Positions 17,140 through 25,711 of a stretch of DNA of 36,167 nucleotides are shown here, one piece after another. Within the stretch, counting starts at the first letter, position 1. Every line of letters starts with the position of its first letter. A model generated the notes under the pieces. That model saw only the letters and a list, made by a program, of their open reading frames with translations. It was not told the DNA's origin and ran no database searches. Origin of the DNA: Pseudoflavonifractor sp. MSJ-30 (GTDB lineage: Bacteria; Bacillota; Clostridia; Oscillospirales; Oscillospiraceae); assembly GCF_018918045.1 (NCBI RefSeq), contig NZ_JAHLPU010000054.1, positions 1 to 36,167 on the forward strand, in the 5' to 3' direction. The position numbers and the translations under genes are program-made.

Positions 17140-19514
17140 CGGAATTATATGAAAAATCCCTGTCCAAGCTGGAGCTGGGACAGGTGCTTACCATGCTTTC
17201 CCAATGCGCCGGAAGCGAGGGCGGCAAGGCGGCCTGTCTGGCGCTGACGCCGGATTCCGACCTGGACACGGTGCGGGAGCTGCTGGCGGAAACCACCGCG
17301 GCCTCGGACCTCTGCGCCCGGAAGGGAAACCCCACCTTTGCCGACGTTATGGACGTATCCGCCAGCCTGGAGCGGGCGGACCGCGGCGGCAGCTTGCAGC
17401 CTGTTGAACTGCTGCGGATCGCCGGGGTGCTGCGCTGCGCCAGAACCATCAAGGGCTATGTGTCCGAGGACGACCCGAAAACGGTGCTGGACCCTCTGTT
17501 TGATGCCCTGACGCCCAACAAGTACCTGGAGGACAAGATCTTCGGGGCCATTCTCTCCGAAGAGGAGATCGCGGATACGGCGTCCTCCGCGCTGGCGGAT
17601 ATCCGCCGCCACATGCGCATTCAGTCCGGCAAGATCCGGGACAGCCTGCAGAAGGTGATTTCCTCACCTGCCTACGCAAAATTCCTGCGGGAGCCGATTA
17701 TCACCATCCGGCAGGGCCGGTATGTGGTGCCTGTGAAGTCCGAGTGTAAAAACGATGTACCCGGTATGGTCCACGACGTGTCCGCCACGGGGTCTACTTA
17801 CTTCGTGGAGCCCATGTCCGCCGTCAACGCCAACAACGCCCTGCGGGAACTGGAAATCAAGGAGAAGAAGGAGATCGAGCGCATTCTGGCCGAGCTGTCC
17901 GCCGAGGCGGCTGGCTACGCCGAGAACATCCGGCTGGATGTGGAAATGCTCATCCGGCTGGACGTGATTTTCGCCAAGGCAAAACTGGCCTACCGGATGC
18001 GGGCCTGGGCTCCCATTATGAACGACCAGGGCAGGGTAGAGCTGCGCAACGCCCGGCACCCACTGATCGACCCCAAAAAGGTGGTGCCCATCTCCCTGCG
18101 ACTGGGCTCCGATTTTGACACCATGATTATCACCGGCCCCAACACCGGCGGCAAGACCGTGACCCTGAAAACCATCGGTCTGCTGACGCTCATGGCCGAG
18201 TGCGGCCTCCATGTGCCCGCGGGAGACGGCAGCACGCTCTCTACCTTTGACGCCATTCTGGCGGACATCGGTGACGAGCAGTCCATTGCCCAGAGCCTGT
18301 CCACCTTCTCCGGCCATATGCGCACCATCGTAGACGTGGTGGCCCAGTGTGACAGCAGAACACTGGTCCTCTACGATGAGCTGGGCGCAGGTACAGACCC
18401 CGCTGAGGGCGCGGCTCTGGCCATTGCCCTGATTGAATTCAGCCGGAAAATGGGCTCCCGGGTGGTGGCGACCACCCATTACGCCGAGCTGAAACTCTAC
18501 GCCATGCGCACCAGAGGCGTCATCAACGCCAGCTGCGAGTTCGATGTAGAAACTCTTCAGCCCACCTACCGGCTGCTTATCGGCATCCCCGGCAAATCCA
18601 ACGCCTTTGCCATCTGCCGCAAGCTGGGGCTTTCGGAGGACATCATCAAGGAGGCCAACGACCTGGTAGGCAAGAGCGACAAGGATTTTGAGGACGTAAT
18701 CTCCCAGCTGGAGCAGCAGCGGCAGCAGATGGAAGCTGCCAGACTGGAGGCCGAACGCCTGAAGCAGGAGACGGCAAAGATCAAGCAGCAGAGCGAGGAA
18801 TACAACCTCCAGCTCCAGAAGGAGAAGGACAAGGCCATGGAGTCCGCCCGCCGGGAGGCCCAGGGCATTATTGAGGAGGCCAGAGCCGCCGCCAACGCCG
18901 CCTCCGAGGAGCTGAAGGCTCTGCGCAGGCAGCTGGAGACAAGCGCCGACACCACCGGCATCAACCAGCGTCAGGCGGAGCTGCGCCGGGTGCTGAACGA
19001 GACCGAGGACAAAATCCGTGCCCAGGCCCCCAAAAAGGAACGCCCCAAGGCGACCCGGGGCATTCTGGTGGGGGATACCGTAGAGCTGCTGAAGCTGGGC
19101 ACCAGAGCCAGCGTTCTGGCCATCAACAAGGACGGCACCTACCAGCTCCAGGCAGGCATCCTGAAGATGACCGCCAAGCCGGAGGAAGTTTACCTGCTGG
19201 AAAACGAGAATCCCTATGTGGAAAAGGGCGGCCGCCCCAAGCACTCCGGCCGGGAGATGAAGATGACCGCCATGCCTACGGAAATCGATCTGCGGGGCAT
19301 GGACTGCGTGGAGGCCATCTGCGTGCTGGACCGGTATCTGGACGAGGCCATGCGGGCCAAGCTAAGCTCCGTGCGCATTATCCACGGCAAGGGCACCGGC
19401 GCCCTGCGGGCCGCGGTGCAGCAGGACCTCAAGAAAAACAAATTCGTGAAAAAGTTCCGTCTTGGACAGTATGGCGAAGGCGAAGACGGAGTTACCATTG
19501 CGGAATTTGCATAA
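17136..19514 (+). CDS. mutS2: Endonuclease MutS2
   Basis: MutS2 is a MutS-related ATPase with a C-terminal Smr nuclease domain. In Firmicutes it rescues collided ribosomes (RqcU role) and in others suppresses recombination. The 792 residues carry Walker A GPNTGGKTVTLK (about 334-345), Walker B LVLYDELGAGTDPAEG, a long Gln/Glu-rich coiled coil (about 520-640), and the Smr domain near the end with DLRGMDCVEA and IIHGKGTGALR. It is coupled to recO by an ATGA overlap and ends the yqfC-to-mutS2 run. Confidence 0.96.
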   Translation: MTELYEKSLSKLELGQVLTMLSQCAGSEGGKAACLALTPDSDLDTVRELLAETTAASDLCARKGNPTFADVMDVSASLERADRGGSLQPVELLRIAGVLRCARTIKGYVSEDDPKTVLDPLFDALTPNKYLEDKIFGAILSEEEIADTASSALADIRRHMRIQSGKIRDSLQKVISSPAYAKFLREPIITIRQGRYVVPVKSECKNDVPGMVHDVSATGSTYFVEPMSAVNANNALRELEIKEKKEIERILAELSAEAAGYAENIRLDVEMLIRLDVIFAKAKLAYRMRAWAPIMNDQGRVELRNARHPLIDPKKVVPISLRLGSDFDTMIITGPNTGGKTVTLKTIGLLTLMAECGLHVPAGDGSTLSTFDAILADIGDEQSIAQSLSTFSGHMRTIVDVVAQCDSRTLVLYDELGAGTDPAEGAALAIALIEFSRKMGSRVVATTHYAELKLYAMRTRGVINASCEFDVETLQPTYRLLIGIPGKSNAFAICRKLGLSEDIIKEANDLVGKSDKDFEDVISQLEQQRQQMEAARLEAERLKQETAKIKQQSEEYNLQLQKEKDKAMESARREAQGIIEEARAAANAASEELKALRRQLETSADTTGINQRQAELRRVLNETEDKIRAQAPKKERPKATRGILVGDTVELLKLGTRASVLAINKDGTYQLQAGILKMTAKPEEVYLLENENPYVEKGGRPKHSGREMKMTAMPTEIDLRGMDCVEAICVLDRYLDEAMRAKLSSVRIIHGKGTGALRAAVQQDLKKNKFVKKFRLGQYGEGEDGVTIAEFA

Positions 19515-19561
19515 TTATCCAAATTTATGCTGTTTCCCCCTGGGACTTTTTCAGGAATTGG

Positions 19562-19590
19562 TTGACATTCACAGGAAAAAAAGGTATTAT
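19562..19590 (+). promoter_or_regulatory. Strong SigA promoter of the HPr-like gene
   Basis: TTGACA (19562-19567), 17 bases, TATTAT (19585-19590). Transcription should begin near 19597, a few bases before a perfect hairpin. Confidence 0.85.
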
Positions 19591-19601
19591 ATTTCCAGAC
19601 C

Positions 19602-19626
19602 CATCGTGCTTCTGACCGGCACGATG
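19602..19626 (+). promoter_or_regulatory. 5' leader hairpin ahead of the HPr-like ribosome site
   Basis: CATCGTGC (19602-19609) and GCACGATG (19619-19626) form a perfect 8-bp stem with a 9-base loop. It is at the predicted 5' end and directly abuts AAAAGGAG (19627-19634). It could stabilise the message or tune ribosome access. Confidence 0.55.
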
Positions 19627-19642
19627 AAAAGGAGTGTTTGTT

Positions 19643-19903
19643 ATGTATAGCAAGGAAGTTGTTGTTCGCTGCGAATCCGGTCTGCACAACAAGCAGGCTA
19701 CATACTTCGTTCAGAAGGCGAACGAATTTGAAAGCAGCATCTGGCTGGAATCCGGCAATCGGAAGATGAACGCCAAGAGCCTGCTGGGCATCATGTCCCT
19801 GGGTATTATCTCCGGCTCCACCGTCACCCTCAGCGCCGTTGGCACGGACGAGGAAGCCGCTGTGACCGCTCTGGACGCTCTGCTCCAGCGGGACGTTTAT
19901 TGA
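19643..19903 (+). CDS. HPr-family phosphocarrier-like protein with altered active-site loop
   Basis: This 86-residue PTS HPr-fold protein keeps His15, the residue phosphorylated by enzyme I, within SGLHNKQAT. The usual Arg17 and Pro18 of GLHARPA are Lys and Gln. The regulatory serine is retained in NAKSLLGIMSLGI (Ser46), the site used by HPr kinase for CcpA-dependent catabolite control. It may be a regulatory HPr paralogue analogous to Crh or a divergent carrier. ATG 19643 follows AAAAGGAG at 8 bases. It has its own promoter and a hairpin terminator, so it is probably monocistronic. Confidence 0.88.
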   Translation: MYSKEVVVRCESGLHNKQATYFVQKANEFESSIWLESGNRKMNAKSLLGIMSLGIISGSTVTLSAVGTDEEAAVTALDALLQRDVY

Positions 19904-19926
19904 TCCTTTCGCGTAACACATCACCG

Positions 19927-19964
19927 GCCGCCTCTGTCCGATTGCGCAGAGGCGGCTCTTCTTT
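19927..19964 (+). terminator. Terminator after the HPr-like gene
   Basis: A perfect 10-bp stem, GCCGCCTCTG / CAGAGGCGGC (19927-19936, 19947-19956), followed by TCTTCTTT. The tail is T-rich but broken, so efficiency may be partial. Confidence 0.7.
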
Positions 19965-19975
19965 GGGAGAAGCCA

Positions 19976-21802
19976 ATGACATTTGACGAATTGAAGGAAA
20001 AAGCCCTGTCCCTGCCCTACGCCCCCGGCGTATACATCATGCGGGACAAAACGGACAAGGTCATCTATGTGGGCAAGGCCAAGAAGCTGAAAAACCGGGT
20101 GAGCCAGTATTTTCAGGACACGGCATCCCACACCCCCAAGACAAAAATGATGGTGAGCAAAATCCACCATTTCGATACCATTGTGGCGGCCAGCGAATTT
20201 GAGGCGCTGGTGCTGGAATGCTCCCTGATCAAGCGCTATATGCCAAAATACAATATCCTTCTGAAGGACGACAAGGGCTATCCCTATTTAAGGCTCAACA
20301 GAAAGGATATCTACCCCACCATCACCATTGTCAGCAAGATCGCTGATGACGGCGCGGAGTATTTCGGCCCCTACGGCAGCCGGGGCGTGACCCACAATCT
20401 GCTGGAGGCCATCCGGCTGACCCTGAAGCTGCCGGGATGCGGCAAGGTCTTTCCCAGAGACATCGGCAAGGACCGGCCCTGCCTGAACTACCACATGAAC
20501 CAGTGCGAGGGCTGGTGCCAGACGTCCGTCAGCGCCATTGCCTACCGGCAGCGCATGGAACAGGCCCGGCAGCTGCTGAAGGGGAACTACAGAAGCGTGG
20601 CGGAGGAGATCAAAGCCAGTATGCTCTCCGCCGCGGACAATCTGGAATTTGAGGTGGCGGCGGCCCTGCGGGACCGGCTGAACGCCGTAGAATCCCTGGG
20701 GCAGAAGCAGCTGGTCACTGCCGGCTCCCTGGCGGATACGGATGTAGTGGGCTACGGCGAGACCGAGGCCAAGGCCTGCTTTGCCGTGCTGCATTTCAGC
20801 GGCGGCAACCTGCTGGACAAGGACTACGATGTGTTCCCGGTGCCGGAGGACAGGCAGGAGGCCGTCTCCAGCCTGATGAAGCAGTATTACCTCAGCCGGG
20901 GTCTGGCACCGAAAATCGTGCTGCTGCCCTTTGAATTGGAGGACAGCGAGCTTTTCTCCCAGCTCATGGAGCAGCAGTATGGCCGCCGCAGCAAGATCCG
21001 CGTCCCCCAGAAGGGTGACAATATGCGCCTGGTGGAGCTGGCCAACAAAAACGCCTTTGAAGAGGCCCAGCGGCTGACGGACAAGGAGGAGCGGCTGAAC
21101 GCGACGCTGGTAACGCTTGGCAAAATGCTCTCCATCCCCACCCCCGGCCGCATGGAGTCCTTCGATATCTCCAATATCTCAGGCACGGACATCGTGGCCA
21201 GCATGGTGGTCTTTCAGGACGGCCGCCCCCGGAAAAGCGACTACAAGCGCTTCAAGGTAGAGGGCCTGACGGATCAGGACGACTACGCCTCCATGCACCA
21301 GGTTGTGAAGCGCCGCTTTGCCCACTACAAGGAAGGGGACAAGGGCTTTGACGTGCCGCCGGATCTGCTGCTCATCGACGGCGGCGTGAACCATGCCAAC
21401 GTGGCGGTGGCGGCCCTGACGGAGTTGGGACTCAGCTTTCCCGTATTCGGCATGGTCAAGGACGACCGGCACCGCACCCGGGCGCTGGTGACGCCCCAGG
21501 GGCAGGAAATCCGCATCGACAACAATCAGGCGATTTTTTCCCTCATCGGCAGCATTCAGGAGGAGACCCACCGCTTCGCCATCACCTACCACCGGCAGCT
21601 GCGCAGCAAGCGGCTGCACTATTCCGAGCTGGACGGCATTCCGGGCATCGGCCCCAAGCGGAAGCAGGAGCTGCTGCGGCAGTTCAAATCCCTGACCGCC
21701 ATATCTCAGGCCACGCTGCCGGAACTGGAGCGTCTGCTTCCGAAGGACGCGGCCAACGCGGTCTACCGGCATTTCCGGGACAAGGAGCAGGAACAGGTAT
21801 AA
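19976..21802 (+). CDS. uvrC: Excinuclease ABC subunit UvrC
   Basis: UvrC makes both incisions in nucleotide excision repair. The 608 residues contain the GIY-YIG domain (PGVYIMRDKTDKVIYVGKAK, about 18-37), a UVR UvrB-binding helix pair about residues 200-235, the RNase H-like C-terminal nuclease with ESFDISNISG and LLLIDGGVNHANVA, and a tandem helix-hairpin-helix end (IPGIGPKRKQELLRQF). ATG 19976 has GGGAGAAG just upstream. No promoter is seen, so it may rely on read-through past 19964. Confidence 0.96.
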   Translation: MTFDELKEKALSLPYAPGVYIMRDKTDKVIYVGKAKKLKNRVSQYFQDTASHTPKTKMMVSKIHHFDTIVAASEFEALVLECSLIKRYMPKYNILLKDDKGYPYLRLNRKDIYPTITIVSKIADDGAEYFGPYGSRGVTHNLLEAIRLTLKLPGCGKVFPRDIGKDRPCLNYHMNQCEGWCQTSVSAIAYRQRMEQARQLLKGNYRSVAEEIKASMLSAADNLEFEVAAALRDRLNAVESLGQKQLVTAGSLADTDVVGYGETEAKACFAVLHFSGGNLLDKDYDVFPVPEDRQEAVSSLMKQYYLSRGLAPKIVLLPFELEDSELFSQLMEQQYGRRSKIRVPQKGDNMRLVELANKNAFEEAQRLTDKEERLNATLVTLGKMLSIPTPGRMESFDISNISGTDIVASMVVFQDGRPRKSDYKRFKVEGLTDQDDYASMHQVVKRRFAHYKEGDKGFDVPPDLLLIDGGVNHANVAVAALTELGLSFPVFGMVKDDRHRTRALVTPQGQEIRIDNNQAIFSLIGSIQEETHRFAITYHRQLRSKRLHYSELDGIPGIGPKRKQELLRQFKSLTAISQATLPELERLLPKDAANAVYRHFRDKEQEQV

Positions 21803-21838
21803 AACCTGTCATTCAGGAAATCATTAGGAGAAAAGCAT

Positions 21839-22393
21839 ATGCGTGTAATCACAGGAAAGGCCCGGGGCATTCAACTGAAAACGCCCCAGGGAATGCTGAC
21901 CCGGCCCACGGCGGACCGGGTGAAGGAAGCGCTGTTCAGCATTATCCGCTTTGACGTGGCGGGGGCCCGGGTGCTGGATCTGTTCGGCGGCACCGGGCAG
22001 CTGGGCATCGAGGCCCTGAGCCAGGGGGCGGAACGGGCGGTATTTGTGGACGCCCGGGAGGATGCCTGCGCCCTCATTCGGGAGAATCTGAAGCGCACCC
22101 GGCTTTCGGAGCAGGGGAGCGTGGTCCGCTGCGACTATCTGGACTACCTGAACCGGTGCCGGGAGCAATTTGATATCATTTTTCTGGACCCGCCCTACGC
22201 GGAGGTTTTTCTGGAAACAGCCCTAAAACGCATCACGGAAATTGACATTTTGCGTTCCGGTGGTATAATAGTCACGGAACGGCCTCTGGGAAAGGAGCTC
22301 CTTGCCGAATTCCCCGGCTATAGCCGTTCCAAAGACTATAAATACGGAAAGACCCTCCTTGCGATCTACCGCAAAGAGAACGGTGAATTATGA
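21839..22393 (+). CDS. rsmD: 16S rRNA (guanine-966-N2)-methyltransferase RsmD
   Basis: This 184-residue SAM-dependent methyltransferase acts on small-subunit rRNA. Motifs are an N-terminal MRVITGKARGIQL, TRPTADRVKEALFSII, the SAM-binding VLDLFGGTGQLGIEALSQGA (about 44-63), and catalytic DPPY in IIFLDPPYAEV. ATG 21839 follows AGGAGAAAAGC. It overlaps coaD by 4 bases, the usual rsmD-coaD order. Confidence 0.94.
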   Translation: MRVITGKARGIQLKTPQGMLTRPTADRVKEALFSIIRFDVAGARVLDLFGGTGQLGIEALSQGAERAVFVDAREDACALIRENLKRTRLSEQGSVVRCDYLDYLNRCREQFDIIFLDPPYAEVFLETALKRITEIDILRSGGIIVTERPLGKELLAEFPGYSRSKDYKYGKTLLAIYRKENGEL

Positions 22394-22887
22394 AAACAGC
22401 CATTTATCCGGGCAGCTTTGACCCTGTCACCAACGGCCATCTGGATATTATCCGGCGGGCTGCCAATATATTCGACAAGCTGATTGTCTGCGTTATGGTC
22501 AACGCGGGCAAGCACCCCATGTTCTCTCTGGAAGAGCGGGTGGCGCTGATTCGCCGGGTAACGGAGGATCTGCCCAATGTGGAGGTGGACGGCTCCTCCG
22601 AGCTGCTGGCGGAATACGCCCGGCGCAGAGGCAGCTGTGTGGTGGTCAAGGGCCTGCGGGCCGGTTCAGACTTTGAAAACGAATTCCAGATGGCCCTCAT
22701 CAATCGGAAGATCAACCCGGACCTGGACACCATGTTTCTGACGTCGGCCAGCCAGTATATGTTCCTCAGCTCCAGCATTGTCAAGGAACTGGGCTCTTAC
22801 GGCGCGGAACTGACCGACTTCATCCCCCAGGCCATTATCCCGGATTTCCGGCGGCGTCTGGAAGAACGAACCAGGCAAACACCATAA
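22390..22887 (+). CDS. coaD: Phosphopantetheine adenylyltransferase CoaD
   Basis: CoaD transfers AMP from ATP to 4'-phosphopantetheine, the fourth step of coenzyme A synthesis. The 165 residues carry the nucleotidyltransferase HxGH-type motif in YPGSFDPVTNGHLDI (about 6-20), the VVKGLRAGSDFENE segment and the C-terminal FLSSSIVKEL matching the ISSTxxR/K site. It is coupled to rsmD by an ATGA overlap. Confidence 0.96.
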   Translation: MKTAIYPGSFDPVTNGHLDIIRRAANIFDKLIVCVMVNAGKHPMFSLEERVALIRRVTEDLPNVEVDGSSELLAEYARRRGSCVVVKGLRAGSDFENEFQMALINRKINPDLDTMFLTSASQYMFLSSSIVKELGSYGAELTDFIPQAIIPDFRRRLEERTRQTP

Positions 22888-22902
22888 ACAGGAGGAATAT
22901 AC

Positions 22903-23412
22903 ATGAGCAGCAGCAACATTGAAGACATCATCGGCTCTCTTTACGATATGGTTCAGGATGCCCGTACCATGCCCCTGGCGGCAGACAAGTGCATTCTGGA
23001 GCGGGATCGGGTGCTGGATATGCTGGACGAGGTCATCGCCCAGATGCCCGGGGAGCTGAAGCAGGCACGGACCATTGTGGAATCCCGGAACGACCTGATC
23101 AACCAGGCCCGCCGGGAGGCAGAGGGCGTCCTGCGGCAGGCCCAGGAGCAGGCGGCCCAGCTGGTCACCAAGGAGGCCATCTATGAGGAGGCCAGGAAGC
23201 GCAGCGAGGAGCTGGTGGCCCAGACCCAGAACCGCATCGATCAGCTGCGCAAGGCGGGCAACGAATATATGGACGCCCAGCTGAAGGAGACCGAGGAGAC
23301 CATCGCCAAGGCCCTGAACGAGGTCCGGGACACCCGGGTCAAGTTCCGCACCGTCACCGAGGCTCAGGAGCAGCAGCGCAAGGCCGCCCCCAACGTTGAC
23401 GTGGAGATGTAA
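22903..23412 (+). CDS. Coiled-coil protein of unknown function, DivIVA- or AtpF-like
   Basis: This 169-residue, highly charged, almost wholly helical protein has long heptad stretches from about residue 60 to 155 (rich in Glu, Ala, Gln, Arg) and no hydrophobic segment. It is often labelled ATPase or ATP synthase subunit B-like purely because of the coiled coil; no nucleotide-binding motif is present. It starts ATG 22903 after AGGAGG, 15 bases downstream of coaD, and ends in a strong terminator, so it is likely the last gene of the uvrC-rsmD-coaD unit. Confidence 0.8.
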   Translation: MSSSNIEDIIGSLYDMVQDARTMPLAADKCILERDRVLDMLDEVIAQMPGELKQARTIVESRNDLINQARREAEGVLRQAQEQAAQLVTKEAIYEEARKRSEELVAQTQNRIDQLRKAGNEYMDAQLKETEETIAKALNEVRDTRVKFRTVTEAQEQQRKAAPNVDVEM

Positions 23413-23426
23413 GTTGATATTGCGTG

Positions 23427-23463
23427 ATCACCGCCGTGGTTTTTCCGCGGCGGTGATTTTTTT
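23427..23463 (+). terminator. Rho-independent terminator after the coaD operon
   Basis: A 13-bp stem, ATCACCGCCGTGG / CCGCGGCGGTGAT with one wobble pair, loop of five T, followed by six T. Confidence 0.92.
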
Positions 23464-23504
23464 GCCTTGCGGTGAATAGGCTGACAGGGAAGGGGGAGAG
23501 GAGA

Positions 23505-23924
23505 ATGCGCGTTGATCGAAAACCATCCGGTCTGGCGGCCAGCTTTCCAAAGGGGCTGGCCATAGGCACTCTGGCAGCTATGGCGTCCACGCTGGCGCTG
23601 TCCGCACTGCTGGCGGGGCTGATCGTCAGCGGAACTGTCCGTGAAGGAAGCCTTGGCTACGGCGTCATGGCCCTGGTGTTCCTGTCCGCGGCGCTGGGAG
23701 GATCAGTGGCCTACGGACGCATCAAACACAGAAGAGCTCTGGTATTTTTGGGTGCGGCGGTGTGCTATCTCGTCACTCTGACAGCCCTGACGGCGCTGTT
23801 CTTCGGCGGACAATTGGACGGATTTTTCCCTACGGCAATGCTGATAATCGGGGGCAGCGGCACTGCGTTTCTCCTGTCCGCCAGAGCGGGAAAGGGGAGG
23901 AAGGGCCCGAAAAAATATAGGTAG
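23505..23924 (+). CDS. TIGR04086-like small membrane protein
   Basis: This 139-residue protein has four hydrophobic helices (about residues 16-42, 49-70, 77-98, 102-125) and a basic C-terminus. Layout and the GxSVAYGRIKHRR segment fit the TIGR04086/YrzE family of Firmicutes membrane proteins, whose function is unknown. ATG 23505 is preceded by GGGGGAGAGGAG; the in-frame start at 23472 has no site. No clear promoter was seen between the preceding terminator and this gene. Confidence 0.75.
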   Translation: MRVDRKPSGLAASFPKGLAIGTLAAMASTLALSALLAGLIVSGTVREGSLGYGVMALVFLSAALGGSVAYGRIKHRRALVFLGAAVCYLVTLTALTALFFGGQLDGFFPTAMLIIGGSGTAFLLSARAGKGRKGPKKYR

Positions 23925-23965
23925 ATTCGTCAAATTGCACAAAAACCCATAATAGGTAAATAAAA

Positions 23966-24053
23966 TTTACCTTCCGCAACTTTCTGCAAGAAAAAGTGCA
24001 ATGTAAAATTTTACCCTATTTCCGTGGGCTTTCTTCAAGAAAATGACGCAATA
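23966..24053 (+). repeat. Imperfect direct repeat, about 40 bases per copy
   Basis: Copy one (23966-24002) and copy two (24010-24052) share the order TTTACC, TTCCG, CTTTCTnCAAGAAAA, then GCAAT. Each copy contains a near-palindromic TTTCTTCAAGAAA core, so the pair may be tandem protein-binding sites. Confidence 0.5.
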
Positions 24054-24160
24054 GTCGAAAACGGTAAAAACTTTTGTTCGGTTATCAGATTTGTTGACAT
24101 AACAATATTAACATAAAAATTGTCAGAATCTACAAAAAAACGTATTTCGGTGAATGATAC

Positions 24161-24189
24161 TTGAATTTTTGGTAAAAACGGAGTATAGT
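24161..24189 (+). promoter_or_regulatory. Promoter of the membrane protein-xerD pair
   Basis: TTGAAT (24161-24166), 17 bases, TATAGT (24184-24189). Confidence 0.6.
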
Positions 24190-24260
24190 ATGTCTGTATC
24201 AAAAGCGGGTGAATTCTGTCTCTTTTCTAGATGGTTTTGGAAATCGCCGGAGGGAACGCC

Positions 24261-24755
24261 ATGAATGGTTCCCCGCAGAGGACAGATCTCTCCCGGCGGG
24301 CGCATTTGGCAGTCCTGAAAGCCGCCTGGGTCTGCGGTCTGCTGGCCGGATGCATTGCCGCCCGGGCGCTTGGGATTCGTTTTCACCCCGGGTTTTCGAA
24401 TGCCGGGCTCCGGTGCTGCTCGGGCCGTCTGCTTGGGCAGGTGCTGTGTTCCGCGGCACTGCAGTGGGCATTTCCCGGGAGCATCCCTGCCGCCGCTTTC
24501 TTCGGCGGAGCAGCCCTTGCCTATGGGGCACGGGGCGTAAGCGCCGGGTTTGGCAGCGCGGGATGGCTGCTGTGGCCGGTGTTCCTCTTTTCGGAACTGG
24601 CGCTTTGCCCATTTCTCTTTTTCGCCTGGCTTCAGCCCGCCGGCAGGAGGGGCAGGAATGCGTACCTGCTGGCCGCCGCCGCGGCGATCGCTATCGGACT
24701 GGCGGATCATCGTTTGGTCATGCCCTTCGGGGCATTTCTGATAGAATTAGAATAA
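24261..24755 (+). CDS. Unrecognised membrane protein upstream of xerD
   Basis: This 164-residue Ala/Gly/Leu-rich protein has about five hydrophobic segments and conserved-looking Cys residues (LRCCSGRL). Layout loosely recalls SpoIIM-like membrane proteins, but no firm family is recognised. ATG 24261 has GGAGGG 7 bases upstream; an in-frame ATG at 24231 has none. Eighteen bases separate it from the xerD-type gene, so the two are probably co-transcribed. Confidence 0.7.
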   Translation: MNGSPQRTDLSRRAHLAVLKAAWVCGLLAGCIAARALGIRFHPGFSNAGLRCCSGRLLGQVLCSAALQWAFPGSIPAAAFFGGAALAYGARGVSAGFGSAGWLLWPVFLFSELALCPFLFFAWLQPAGRRGRNAYLLAAAAAIAIGLADHRLVMPFGAFLIELE

Positions 24756-24773
24756 GGATAGGTACTTCGGTTC

Positions 24774-25661
24774 ATGCTGGATATTATCAGGGCTTATGAG
24801 AACTATCTCATCAAAGTCAAGCAGGCATCCGAGAATACCGTTTCTTCGTACATGCGTGACATTCGGCAGTTTTCCGAATGGCTGTCAGAGAACGGTGTCC
24901 CTGAGCTTGTAAGCGCGACACAAGTGAATATCCGGGACTACCTTGCGTATCTGCAGGATCAGGGAAAGTCCGGGGCTACGGCTTCCCGTTCCTTGGCGAG
25001 TCTGAAGAATTTTTATGCCTATGCCGTGTCCGGCGGCTTTTTGGAGGTCTCTCCCATCAGCGGTGAGATCCATGTGGAGCGGGGAGAGAAGAAGCTCCCC
25101 CAGATTCTGACCGGCAAGGAAGTGGAGCTTCTGCTGGCCCAGCCTGCCTGTGTGGACCACAAGGGCTACCGGGACAAGGCCATGCTGGAGGTCATGTATG
25201 CCACAGGTATGCGTGTCACAGAGCTTATCAGTCTGAACGTAGAGGACGTGAACCTGGAGCTGGCCCTGGTAAAGTGCCACAGCGGAAAAAAATCCCGGGT
25301 GATCCCTCTGTATCCCGCGGCCCAGAAGGCGCTGGCGGTGTATCTGAAGGACGTGCGTCCCGCCATGGTCCTGGATGCCAACGAGCAGGCCCTGTTCGTC
25401 AACATCGGCGGCACCCGCATGAGCCGTCAGGGATTCTGGAAAATCCTGAAATACTATCAGGGTAAGGCGGGCATCGAGAAGGAGATCACGCCCCACACCC
25501 TGCGCCACAGCTTTGCGGTGCATCTGCTGGAAAACGGTGCGGATCTTGGCTCCCTGCAGGAGCTCATGGGCCACAGCGATATCTCCTCCACCCAGATGTA
25601 TGCCCATCTGATCAATCAGAAAATTAAAAACGTCTATCAAAAGTGCCATCCAAAGGCATAA
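24774..25661 (+). CDS. xerD: XerD-type tyrosine recombinase
   Basis: This 295-residue site-specific recombinase has a SAM-like core-binding domain (about 1-85) and a catalytic domain. All catalytic residues are visible: Arg in ATGMRVTEL, Lys in SGKKSRV, His-x-x-Arg in PHTLRHSF, His in MGHSDISS and nucleophile Tyr in TQMYAHL. Length and sequence fit XerD, which with XerC resolves chromosome dimers at dif. It is preceded by a membrane protein gene and followed by a bidirectional terminator. The other recombinase at 28932 could be its partner. Confidence 0.9.
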   Translation: MLDIIRAYENYLIKVKQASENTVSSYMRDIRQFSEWLSENGVPELVSATQVNIRDYLAYLQDQGKSGATASRSLASLKNFYAYAVSGGFLEVSPISGEIHVERGEKKLPQILTGKEVELLLAQPACVDHKGYRDKAMLEVMYATGMRVTELISLNVEDVNLELALVKCHSGKKSRVIPLYPAAQKALAVYLKDVRPAMVLDANEQALFVNIGGTRMSRQGFWKILKYYQGKAGIEKEITPHTLRHSFAVHLLENGADLGSLQELMGHSDISSTQMYAHLINQKIKNVYQKCHPKA

Positions 25662-25693
25662 AAAGAGCTTACGGTAAAACCGTAAGCTCTTTT
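25661..25693. terminator. Bidirectional terminator between xerD and pfkA
   Basis: A perfect 14-bp stem, AAAAGAGCTTACGG / CCGTAAGCTCTTTT, with loop TAAAA. T-runs form on both strands, so it serves the two convergent genes. Confidence 0.9.
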
Positions 25694-25711
25694 CTGATTT
25701 TATGATTCTGT

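Larger units (their letters stand above)
23925..24260. other. AT-rich intergenic region with inverted and direct repeats
   Basis: These 336 bases carry no gene. Base composition falls sharply relative to the GC-rich flanks. Visible structure: ATTGCAC / GTGCAAT inverted repeat (23934-23940, 23996-24002); GGTAAAT-AAA-ATTTACC (23955-23971); palindrome GTAAAATTTTAC (24003-24014); an imperfect direct repeat with TTTCTGCAAGAAAA (23981 on) and TTTCTTCAAGAAAA (24030 on); TTGACATAA / TTAACATAA direct repeats 14 bases apart (24094, 24108); and a promoter at 24161-24189. Confidence 0.7.

Noticed and set aside
24094..24122. Possible dif site upstream of xerD
   Set aside because: The minus strand has TTATGTCAACA, close to the XerD arm, but the XerC arm matches only about half its positions and the repeats are direct, not inverted. 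A matrix scan of the whole genome would be needed.
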